64,000 bases of DNA from positions 19,296-83,295 of the forward strand of contig JABXKT010000005.1 in the NCBI GenBank assembly GCA_013619155.1, in the 5' to 3' direction. The notes beneath the pieces were generated by a model that was not told the DNA's origin, did no database searches, and saw nothing but the letters and a program-made list of their open reading frames with translations. A program made the translations under genes and the position numbers. Of this stretch, positions 52,171-59,226 are shown in pieces; position 1 is the first letter of the stretch, and the number at the start of each line of letters is the position of its first letter. Origin of the DNA: Desulfobacteraceae bacterium. Its GTDB lineage: Bacteria; Desulfobacterota; Desulfobacteria; Desulfobacterales; Desulfolunaceae.

Positions 52171-52941
52171 ATGGAATCAAAAAGCAAAAAACGTATCGGA
52201 GTGGCCTCACTCTTTGATGCGGAAGAGATAAAAGAGTATTTTAACACCTTCTTTATTCTTCTTTCTGGTATTGAATTTGTGATCTTTGTGGCTCATTTTA
52301 TCGGCTCCATTGGGCCGGAGAGTGGGGCTTTTCCATGGAAACAATATTTTTTCGTCTCTTTTATTGCCCCTCTGGTGATGGTTTTTCTTATTGGCCTTGT
52401 GGTCATTGGGTTTAATTTTTATCTTTTTGGCAACGAGACAGATAGTGCTGTCGATGGTGAGATAGACGGGGGGGATGATGCGCCCGGCCGAAAAAATATG
52501 GGGCGCACCTTCCAGAGTTTTATCACCGTGATTCACCAGCTTCCCGCCCTGGCGGGGATATTTACTCTCGGTCTGGGATCGGTCGTACTCTACAAACTTG
52601 ACGTCATCCTGGCCACCATCGGCCATGTGGGGGAGCGTACCGCATACTACCTCTTCATCGGTTTGGGTGTCCTCGTGGCGGCCTCTCTTCTCTTTATTCT
52701 CTTCTGGCTATTCTGGAAATTTAAGCTTCAGAAGTATCAGATGGAGCAGCGGTGGAACTACCGCAACCGAGTCATGGAGAAGACCGGATTGATCATCCTG
52801 GACAATAATACTGTCATCAATGAAGAGGGTAAGGTATTGGTGATGGATGAGAGCCTTAAGCAGATTGACGGCCATATCATTGAAGAGAAGATGCTCCCCG
52901 AATTTTTGGATGTGGATGTAGAAGAACATATCTCCCAATAA
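52171..52941 (+). CDS. Four-helix membrane protein of unknown function
   Basis: A 256-residue protein with about four membrane helices in two pairs (FFILLSGIEFVIFVAHFI, FIAPLVMVFLIGLVVIGFNF, GIFTLGLGSVVLYKLDVIL, YLFIGLGVLVAASLLFILFW), an acidic loop between the pairs (SAVDGEIDGGDDAPG) and a soluble C-terminal tail of about 65 residues (MEKTGLIILDNNTVINEEG). No family is recognised. A strong promoter precedes it. The DnaJ-like gene follows after 22 bases, so the pair is probably one operon and the chaperone may act on or with this protein. Confidence 0.8.
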   Translation: MESKSKKRIGVASLFDAEEIKEYFNTFFILLSGIEFVIFVAHFIGSIGPESGAFPWKQYFFVSFIAPLVMVFLIGLVVIGFNFYLFGNETDSAVDGEIDGGDDAPGRKNMGRTFQSFITVIHQLPALAGIFTLGLGSVVLYKLDVILATIGHVGERTAYYLFIGLGVLVAASLLFILFWLFWKFKLQKYQMEQRWNYRNRVMEKTGLIILDNNTVINEEGKVLVMDESLKQIDGHIIEEKMLPEFLDVDVEEHISQ

Positions 52942-52963
52942 GACACTCTTGATAAGCAGGCTC

Positions 52964-53776
52964 ATGGAACAGACCGATTATTATACCATCTTAGACGTCC
53001 CCAGGTCCGCCGATGCGACCATCATCCGGGATGCATATCGAAAACTCGCCTTGATTCACCACCCCGACCGCAATCGTAATAATCCCGAGGCCGCCGAGAA
53101 GATGAAGGCGATCAACGAGGCGTATGCCGTTCTCTCGGATCCGGAGAAGAGGCGCAATTACGATGCCATGCAGAGCTCCTTCGGCTCTGGGGCCACCCGT
53201 CGTTTCCGGCAGGATTATACCGAGCAGGATATCTTCCATGGGACGGATATCTACTCCATCTTCGAAGAGCTGGCCAAGGATTTTGGCTTTCGTGGTGGGG
53301 ATGCCATCTTCAAAGAGTTTTACGGAAAAGGGTGGCAGAGCTTCAATGTCTCCCGCCCCGGTTTCTCGGTGAAGGGGGCTTTTTTCAAATCCTCGGGTGG
53401 CGGTCAGCATCCGAAGGCCTCTCCCTCGGAGGGTGGATTCTTAAAGAATGGCGCCACATCCCTTCTGGGATCTCTTCTCTCCAAGAGTACCAAGAAGGGG
53501 GGGGATGTCATGGAGACGGTGACCATCGAAAAAGAGCTGGCCACCTCAGGGGGGCCCTTTGCCTATTTTCATAAGGCCCGGGGAAAGAAGCTGGTGGTAA
53601 AGATTCCTCCGGGTATTCGAGAGGGGCAGAAGATCCGACTGGCCGGTATGGGCAAAGAGGGCAAAGGGGGCGGTTCCCCGGGTGATATCTATCTGAAGAT
53701 CGCCTTCCGCAGAGGACTCTTCCAGCGTATCGGTGAGTTCGTGAAGTCGGTGGGCCATTTCGGAAGCGATAATTAA
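52964..53776 (+). CDS. DnaJ/CbpA-like co-chaperone
   Basis: A 270-residue J-domain protein. Residues 1-70 form the J domain (DYYTILDVPRSADATIIRDA, with HPD in LIHHPDRNR). A long glycine/aromatic linker follows and then a DnaJ C-terminal-like domain (KKLVVKIPPGIREGQKIRLA, GSPGDIYLKI). There is no zinc-finger domain, so it belongs to the CbpA-like class rather than DnaJ itself. The ATG at 52964 gives the J domain a normal N-terminus; an upstream TTG in frame is unlikely. It is co-directional with the preceding membrane protein. Confidence 0.9.
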   Translation: MEQTDYYTILDVPRSADATIIRDAYRKLALIHHPDRNRNNPEAAEKMKAINEAYAVLSDPEKRRNYDAMQSSFGSGATRRFRQDYTEQDIFHGTDIYSIFEELAKDFGFRGGDAIFKEFYGKGWQSFNVSRPGFSVKGAFFKSSGGGQHPKASPSEGGFLKNGATSLLGSLLSKSTKKGGDVMETVTIEKELATSGGPFAYFHKARGKKLVVKIPPGIREGQKIRLAGMGKEGKGGGSPGDIYLKIAFRRGLFQRIGEFVKSVGHFGSDN

Positions 53777-53794
53777 GGCCGCTCATTCTCTGCC

Positions 53795-53822
53795 TTGACA
53801 AGGGGTGGGGTGTTTTGATAAC
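53795..53822 (+). promoter_or_regulatory. Promoter of the aromatic leader and ADH synthase gene
   Basis: TTGACA (53795-53800), a 16-base spacer and GATAAC (53817-53822). Transcription would start about 53828-53831, at or just before the leader ATG at 53832. Confidence 0.7.
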
Positions 53823-53831
53823 ACTTTATCT

Positions 53832-53909
53832 ATGAATCGATCTATTACCCCCATACACGCACGGTTTTGGTTTTTCTGGTTTTTTACCTGCGCCTGGGGT
53901 GTTTGCTGA
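53832..53909 (+). CDS. Phe/Trp-rich attenuator leader peptide
   Basis: A 25-codon frame beginning MNRSITPIHAR, then FWFFWFF (codons 12-18, bases 53865-53885), then TCAWGVC and UGA. Eight of 25 residues are Phe or Trp, seven of them in a row, the hallmark of ribosome-mediated attenuation control by charged tRNA. No Shine-Dalgarno is visible; the predicted transcription start lies next to the ATG, so leaderless translation is possible. A terminator follows 31 bases after the UGA and the regulated gene encodes an aromatic-pathway-type aldolase. The case rests on composition, position and structure together. Confidence 0.82.
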   Translation: MNRSITPIHARFWFFWFFTCAWGVC

Positions 53910-53940
53910 TCGTAATAGAACCAATTTAACGAAAAAGCAA

Positions 53941-53977
53941 AGGGCCGCAGGCATTGAAACGCCGGTGGCCTTTTTTA
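53941..53977 (+). terminator. Attenuator terminator ahead of ADH synthase
   Basis: GGCC-GCA-GGC (53943-53952) pairs with GCC-GGT-GGCC (53961-53970) and six T follow. The left arm also contains CGCAGG (53946-53951), exactly complementary to CCTGCG (53887-53892) inside the leader-peptide frame just after the Phe/Trp codons, a possible antiterminator. Confidence 0.8.
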
Positions 53978-54041
53978 GTTTTAAGAGAGTGCAAAACCCA
54001 CCGCCGAGAATCAATCCTGTTGGGCCCATGAAGGAGTCATT

Positions 54042-54857
54042 ATGCTTCTGGGTAAAGCCATCCGGCTGGAACGCGTCTTCAACAGAAATACCGGAAAAAC
54101 GATTATTGTCCCCATGGACCACGGTGTCAGTGTGGGTCCCATCAGTGGTGTGGTCGATGCCAAGAGTACCGTGGATAAGGTGGCGGCAGGGGGAGCCAAT
54201 GCCGTCATTATGCACAAGGGCTTGCCCCGGCGTACCCATCGGGGCCATGGCAACGATGTGGGGCTCATCGTCCACCTCTCCGCCAGTACGGTCCTCTCTC
54301 CCTTTCCCAATGCCAAGACCCTTGTGGGTACGGTGGAGGACGCCATCCGTCTCGGTGCCGATGCCATCTCCATTCACGTGAATTTGGGCGATGCCAAGGA
54401 GATGGAGATGCTCGCCTCCTTCGGAAAGATCAGTTCCGAGGCCGCCTCGTGGGGCATGCCTCTTCTCGCCATGGTCTATGCCCGTGGCGCGGGGATTCCC
54501 AATGAATTTGACGTGGAGGTGGTGAAGCACTCGGCGCGTCTGGCCGAAGAGCTGGGGGCCGATGTGGTGAAGGTCCCCTACACCGGATCACCGGAGACTT
54601 TTGCCCAGGTAGTGGAGGGGTGCTGTATCCCCGTTCTCATCGCCGGAGGCCCCAAGATGTCCGGCCATCGTGATTTTGTTCAGATGGTCTATGATGCCAA
54701 CCAGGCGGGGGGCGCCGGTCTTTCGGTGGGGCGCAATGTCTTCCAGGCCGAGGACCCCACCCTTCTTGTGAAGGCCCTTCATGGGGTGGTGCACGAGGGT
54801 AAAGGGGTCGAAGAGACCATGGATTTTCTGGGCGAGGGCCTTCCCTCAGAGGGGTGA
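54042..54857 (+). CDS. 2-amino-3,7-dideoxy-D-threo-hept-6-ulosonate synthase-type class I aldolase
   Basis: A 271-residue TIM-barrel Schiff-base aldolase of the ADH synthase / archaeal class I fructose-bisphosphate aldolase family. Signatures are [51 protein letters not shown] (with the likely Schiff-base Lys) and [10 protein letters not shown]. [11 protein letters not shown] and HKG are typical of ADH synthase, the first enzyme of the alternative route to 3-dehydroquinate known in methanogens and proposed in sulfate reducers. A Phe/Trp leader peptide and terminator upstream support the aromatic role over glycolysis. The partner 3-dehydroquinate synthase II is not in this window. AAGGAG precedes the ATG. 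Confidence 0.85.
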   Translation: MLLGKAIRLERVFNRNTGKTIIVPMDHGVSVGPISGVVDAKSTVDKVAAGGANAVIMHKGLPRRTHRGHGNDVGLIVHLSASTVLSPFPNAKTLVGTVEDAIRLGADAISIHVNLGDAKEMEMLASFGKISSEAASWGMPLLAMVYARGAGIPNEFDVEVVKHSARLAEELGADVVKVPYTGSPETFAQVVEGCCIPVLIAGGPKMSGHRDFVQMVYDANQAGGAGLSVGRNVFQAEDPTLLVKALHGVVHEGKGVEETMDFLGEGLPSEG

Positions 54858-54893
54858 GAGGTCCCGGGGGGAGACGGGTCATAGGTTCATGGA

Positions 54894-54934
54894 GGCGCCC
54901 CTGTATCTAAGATACAGGGGCGCCTTCTGTTTTC
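54894..54934. terminator. Terminator shared by the convergent ADH synthase and glycosyltransferase genes
   Basis: A perfect 14-bp stem, GGCGCCCCTGTATC / GATACAGGGGCGCC, with loop TAA, followed by a T-rich stretch. Confidence 0.85.
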
Positions 54935-54938
54935 TAGG

Positions 54939-55787
54939 TCACGGCTGTGTGTCACCGGCCTCTTCAAGGGCCCGGACGACCATCTGGGTGATGGCCTCTG
55001 CCTCCTCTTTTCGGCCGTACTTCAGGCACCCCTTCGCATAGATACGCCCTTTTTTCTGTAAAACGCAGCGGGTCGCCTCCCTCTGTGCCGGTGAGAGGGT
55101 CGCCTTCCGTAAGAGCCGCACCATGGAGTGAATACGAAATCGGTCGAGTAAAGGGGTCTTGGAGAGCTGATCTTCGTGTCCCCCATGTTTGACAACCAGG
55201 GGCGAGGCCGTGGTGTATATAGGGTAGCGATAGGCGATGCGAAGCCAGAGGTCGTAGTCTTCACAGGCGGGAAGGGTTTCGTCAAAGAGTCCCACCCTCT
55301 CAAAGAGGGCGCGCTTCATCATCACCGCCGAGGGGCTCACCAGGCAGAGGTGGAGAGAGGCCTCAAAGATATCCCCCGATGGCTTCATGTGGTGTTTGCA
55401 GGGGTTGACCCGTTTGCCATGGCGAATCCAGATCTCTTCGGTCTGGCAGATGAGGGCCGTGGGATTCGCTGCAAAAAAATCCATCTGTTCGGAGAGTTTT
55501 TTTGGTAGCCAGCTGTCATCGGAGTCGAGAAAGGCGATGAAGTCGCCCCTGGAAGCATCGATGCCCCGGTTTCGCGCCCGGCTGACGCCGCCATTTTCGA
55601 GGGTGAGTATTTGGATGGCATCGCCATAGCGAGCCAATAACTGGGGGGTCTCATCCGTGGAGCCATCATCCACCACGATGATCTCCACCGACGGGTACTC
55701 TTGGGCCACCACCGAATCGATGGCGGTATTGAGGGTCCAGGCCCTGTTGTATGTGGGAATGATCACACTGATCTGTGGGTGGTGCAT
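54939..55787 (-). CDS. Family 2 glycosyltransferase
   Basis: A 282-residue GT-A fold transferase. The nucleotide-sugar core is standard: ISVIIPTYNRAWTLNTAIDS, EIIVVDDGSTDETPQ, SRARNRGIDASRGDFIAFLD, and the metal-binding DxD is seen as LDSDDSW. The acceptor side shows the ACEDYDLWLRIAY element. There are no membrane helices, so it is a cytoplasmic or peripheral enzyme that adds a sugar to a surface polysaccharide or lipid; the donor is unknown. GGAGG lies upstream of the ATG. No other glycan genes are nearby. Confidence 0.9.
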   Translation of the reverse strand: MHHPQISVIIPTYNRAWTLNTAIDSVVAQEYPSVEIIVVDDGSTDETPQLLARYGDAIQILTLENGGVSRARNRGIDASRGDFIAFLDSDDSWLPKKLSEQMDFFAANPTALICQTEEIWIRHGKRVNPCKHHMKPSGDIFEASLHLCLVSPSAVMMKRALFERVGLFDETLPACEDYDLWLRIAYRYPIYTTASPLVVKHGGHEDQLSKTPLLDRFRIHSMVRLLRKATLSPAQREATRCVLQKKGRIYAKGCLKYGRKEEAEAITQMVVRALEEAGDTQP

Positions 55788-56019
55788 GGTTCCTCCATGG
55801 CCTCTAAGGCCCGCCTCTTCATGGCGAAAAGGTAAAAATCACGGGGCGCGCCCCTTGTGGTGCCGAGAACCCCGGGTATTGTGGCCGGGGTGCGGCTGAG
55901 ATATGATAAAAAAACCATCGCCCATACTCCCGGTGTATTTTTTTCGTTTGGCTTCTATGGGGTCTCTGGTGGGAGGTTGTACCACTCTTTTTTAAAAAAA
56001 TCGATGCGAGGAGGTTATC

Positions 56020-56490
56020 ATGATCACCCAGTCTATTCCTGGTTTTGCCGATATAGCGCTTACTCATCTGGTTCTCGACTACAACGGGACCCTGGCCTTG
56101 GATGGCCTCCCCCTCATGGGGGTACGAGAGCGCATCGAAGCCTTGTGTGAGCATCTCTCGATTCATGTGGTCACCGCCGACACCTTTGGCAAGGCGGCGG
56201 AGGCCCTGGCGGGATGGCCCGTCTCCCTGTCTCTGCTCACCCCCGGGGAGGAGGCCGCACAGAAAGAGGCGTATGTAAAAAACCTGGGCGCAGAGGGTGT
56301 GGTTGCCTTAGGCAATGGCAGAAACGATTGCCGTATGGTGGGCGCTGCCTGTGTGGGGATGGTGGTGCTAGGACCGGAAGGGGCCTCGGGTCCGGCCCTG
56401 CTCTCGGCGGATGTGGTCTGTCCCAGCATTGTGACGGCCCTGGACCTTCTGCTTCACCCGAAACGCTTGAAGGCGACCTTGAGAACCTGA
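56020..56490 (+). CDS. HAD-like soluble P-type ATPase-related phosphatase
   Basis: A 156-residue HAD-superfamily protein resembling the phosphorylation domain of P-type ATPases without membrane parts. The first motif is VLDYNGTLA (Asp nucleophile; Asn where HAD phosphatases often have Asp), then HVVTADTFGKA (motif II Thr), an AQKEAYV Lys and GNGRNDCRM (the metal-binding Asp). C-terminal GALxSADVV-type LSADVVCPSI is typical. GGAGG lies five bases upstream of the ATG. The substrate is unknown. Confidence 0.82.
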   Translation: MITQSIPGFADIALTHLVLDYNGTLALDGLPLMGVRERIEALCEHLSIHVVTADTFGKAAEALAGWPVSLSLLTPGEEAAQKEAYVKNLGAEGVVALGNGRNDCRMVGAACVGMVVLGPEGASGPALLSADVVCPSIVTALDLLLHPKRLKATLRT

Positions 56491-56637
56491 TGGCCTTCTA
56501 TGGTGAAAGTGATCCAGAAACAGGCCTCCGGCGGCCAGGAGATAAATCCCCTGGACCCATGGTCATTATTAAAACCTGTTTGGCAACCTTTTGTAAAAGG
56601 TTGGCCCCCGGCAGGGCCACCGGAGGTACGCTTTCAC
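56490..56637. repeat. Dispersed intergenic repeat, first of a pair
   Basis: GCCTTCTATGGTGAAAGTGATC, GCCTCCGGCGGCCAGGAGATAAATCC and the closing GCAACCTTTTGTAAAAGGTTGG with GCAGGGCCACCGGAGG. It begins at the end of the HAD-like gene and overlaps its last bases. Confidence 0.82.
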
Positions 56638-56790
56638 CGCACGGCCTTCTATGGTTAAAGTGGGCTTAAAAACGGAGCCTCCGGCGGCCAGGGAATAAAT
56701 CCCTGGGACCCCCAGGTTTGTAACGGGCCAACGGCCCGTTACAGTCACTATGAAAAAATTTACGGGCACGTATTTTTGAGAAAAATAACG
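56638..56790. repeat. Dispersed intergenic repeat, second of a pair
   Basis: GGCCTTCTATGGTTAAAGTGGGC, GCCTCCGGCGGCCAGGGAATAAATCC, then a perfect 11-bp hairpin TGTAACGGGCC (56719-56729), loop AAC, GGCCCGTTACA (56733-56743), followed by GTCACTAT and a TTACGGGCACG module. Confidence 0.84.
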
Positions 56791-56828
56791 CCGGAGACAC
56801 CTTTAAAGAGGGTGTCTCCGGCGTTTTT
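56789..56828. terminator. Bidirectional terminator of the signalling operon
   Basis: CGCCGGAGACACC (56789-56801) pairs perfectly with GGTGTCTCCGGCG (56811-56823); A-rich on the left and T5 on the right. It ends the minus-strand operon five bases past the last stop. Confidence 0.92.
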
Positions 56829-56832
56829 GTTT

Positions 56833-59226
56833 TTATGGCGTGGGAACGGGGGTGGCGCAGTGGGGGCACGAGGACCACTCGGGCTCTAGGTCGTTATCGC
56901 AGCTCAGGCATCGTAGCAGGAGTTGCTCCGCGCAGAAGGGGCAGTAGCGATGGCGCTCCTTTAAGCTGGCCTTGCAGTAGGGGCACTTGACCACTAAGGT
57001 ATTTTGGGGCCCCATGACACGGAGCACCTCATCGGCTGAGGTGATGCCCTTGTTGATCTTGGCCCAGCCATCTTCGATGAGGGGTGTCATACCCGCCCAT
57101 CGTGCCGCCCGTGTGAGTTCGGACTCCGAGGCGGCGCTATTGATGAGTTGCTTGATCTCATAGGTGACGGAGAAGAGCTCGAAGAGACCGGTGCGCCCTT
57201 TAAATCCTGTCTGGTTGCAGTGGTCGCATCCCCGTTCCTGGAAAGCGGGAAAGGCCTCTGAGCCGGCGTTTACTCCCAGGGCATCGAGGGTCTCCCGGGG
57301 GAGGGCGACCGCCTCCTTGCAGTGGTCGCAGAGCTTTCGCACCAGTCGTTGGGCGACAATGCCATTTAAGGCTTCGCCGATGACGTAGGGCTGGATGCCC
57401 ATGTCCCGTAGCCGTGTGATGGTGGGGATGCTCCCGTTGGTGTGGATGGTGCTGAGGACCGTATGGCCTGTGAGAGCTGCATGGAAGGCCACCTCTGCCG
57501 TCTCAAAATCTCGGATCTCCCCCAGCATGATGACATTGGGGTCTTGCCGTAGGATGGCGCGCAGGATTAAGGGGAAGCTGAGGCCAATTTTCTCTTTGAC
57601 CATGACCTGTTCGGCCATGGACATGAAGTACTCAACGGGATCTTCGATGGTGGTGTAGTTTTTGGTAATCGTGGCGTTTTCCTGCATGAGAGAGTAGAGG
57701 GTACTGGTCTTGCCGCTGCCTGTGGGACCGGTGGTGAGGATGCACCCCTGGGGGCGATTGATAAGACGGGTGATGATCACTTTATCTTCATGGCTGAATC
57801 CGAGCTCCTCCACATTTTTAATGGCCGAGTTGCGGTCGAGGATCCTGAAGACTACTTTCTCTCCGTTGATGGTGGGAAGGCAGGAGAGACGAATATCCAC
57901 CATCTTCGATGGTGTCTTTACGGTGATGCGGCCATCTTGGGGGCGTCTACGCTCGGAGATATCCAGTTCGGCCATCACCTTGATGCGGGAGACGATGGCC
58001 GGGTGCATGGAGATGGGGGCGTGGATCTTGTCGTGGAGGAGGCCGTCCATACGGTAGCGGACCATGACGTATTTGGTTTTGGGCTCGATGTGCACGTCCG
58101 AGGCATTGTGACGGAGGGCATCGGATATGATGGCGTTGACGATGCGTATGGCCGGTGGCTGATCCTTGGCGATGAGGAGGGCATTGATGTCGGCGGCCTC
58201 GTCCTCCTCATCCAAGATGATCTCGATGGATTCGGTGGGGTCCTCCATCTCGATGCCGGTGAGCTCTTCGATGAGCGTCTCCTCATCACCATAGAGGGCC
58301 TCAACCTTTTCCAGGATCTCTTTTCGGGTGGCCAGGACCGGTTTGACACGCAGGCCTGTGATGAACTGAAGATCTTCAATCTTCAGATAGTCACTGGGAT
58401 CGTTCATGGCCACCATGAGTCCCGTCTCCACTCGTTTTAAGGGGACCAGTAGGTTTTTTTTGCACATCTCCCGGGGGATGAGGAGCTTTAAGGCCTCCAG
58501 GGTCTGGAACTCCGCCGGGGAGACACGTTGGATACCCATATCTTGCTGGATGGCATCCAGTAGGGTCCCCTCATCCACCAGCTCCATCTCGATGAGAATT
58601 TGGGGCAGGGGCTGAGGGGTTTGGGCCTGAATCTTCCGTGCTTTTTCGAGGTCCTCTTTTCGAAGGAGGTTGTGTTTCAATAAGATGGTGCCCACCTGGC
58701 TGCGGTGGGTGTCGATGAATCGGCTCATCTGGTGGATCTTCTTATCCTGGGTGAGCCGGGATTTTTTTAGGGCGCGGTTCTCCTGGATGAGATCGTATTG
58801 CTCCAGGGCGAGTCCCACGGTTATGCGCAGATCTTCGTCGTTCCATGGTTTGGTGATAAACTTGTAGACGGCCCCCTCGTTGACGGCTCCCATGATGGCC
58901 CCCACATCGGCATGGCCGGTGAGCATGATGCGAATGGTCTGGGGATACTCTTTTTTAATCTGCCTTAGGAGGTCGGCACCGGTGATACCTGGCATGCGGT
59001 GGTCGGTGATGATGACATGAATCTCTTCGGCGGAGAGGCAGGTGAGGGCCTCCTCTCCGGAGCTGGCCGTGAATATACGGTAGTTCTCTTTACGGAAGAT
59101 GCGCTGCATGGCAGAGATGACTCCGGCCTCATCATCCACAAAGAGAATGGCGTAAGGAGCGGCTTCCGTGGGGGGAGGCGCCTCGGGGGGCTCTTTGCCC
59201 AGGAAGAGAGAGGAGAGTCGACTCAT
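56833..59226 (-). CDS. Receiver-domain GspE/PilB-type ATPase with double zinc ribbon
   Basis: A 797-residue protein with an unusual order: receiver domain (residues 25-145; phospho-acceptor Asp75 in VIITDHRMPG, Lys126 in FITKPW), two MshEN-like segments (about 175-310), a secretion/pilus motor ATPase (350-700; Walker A GPTGSGKT 500-507, Walker B VIMLGEIRD 565-573, zinc cysteines CDHC 633-636 and CDHC 667-670) and a C-terminal double zinc ribbon with CxxC at 748, 762, 773 and 787. AAGGAG precedes the ATG, which overlaps the kinase stop by four bases. GspE/PilB motors drive pilus extension or type II secretion. No other secretion genes are nearby, so phosphorylation-controlled motor or MglA-linked function is inference. 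Confidence 0.9.
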   Translation of the reverse strand: MSRLSSLFLGKEPPEAPPPTEAAPYAILFVDDEAGVISAMQRIFRKENYRIFTASSGEEALTCLSAEEIHVIITDHRMPGITGADLLRQIKKEYPQTIRIMLTGHADVGAIMGAVNEGAVYKFITKPWNDEDLRITVGLALEQYDLIQENRALKKSRLTQDKKIHQMSRFIDTHRSQVGTILLKHNLLRKEDLEKARKIQAQTPQPLPQILIEMELVDEGTLLDAIQQDMGIQRVSPAEFQTLEALKLLIPREMCKKNLLVPLKRVETGLMVAMNDPSDYLKIEDLQFITGLRVKPVLATRKEILEKVEALYGDEETLIEELTGIEMEDPTESIEIILDEEDEAADINALLIAKDQPPAIRIVNAIISDALRHNASDVHIEPKTKYVMVRYRMDGLLHDKIHAPISMHPAIVSRIKVMAELDISERRRPQDGRITVKTPSKMVDIRLSCLPTINGEKVVFRILDRNSAIKNVEELGFSHEDKVIITRLINRPQGCILTTGPTGSGKTSTLYSLMQENATITKNYTTIEDPVEYFMSMAEQVMVKEKIGLSFPLILRAILRQDPNVIMLGEIRDFETAEVAFHAALTGHTVLSTIHTNGSIPTITRLRDMGIQPYVIGEALNGIVAQRLVRKLCDHCKEAVALPRETLDALGVNAGSEAFPAFQERGCDHCNQTGFKGRTGLFELFSVTYEIKQLINSAASESELTRAARWAGMTPLIEDGWAKINKGITSADEVLRVMGPQNTLVVKCPYCKASLKERHRYCPFCAEQLLLRCLSCDNDLEPEWSSCPHCATPVPTP

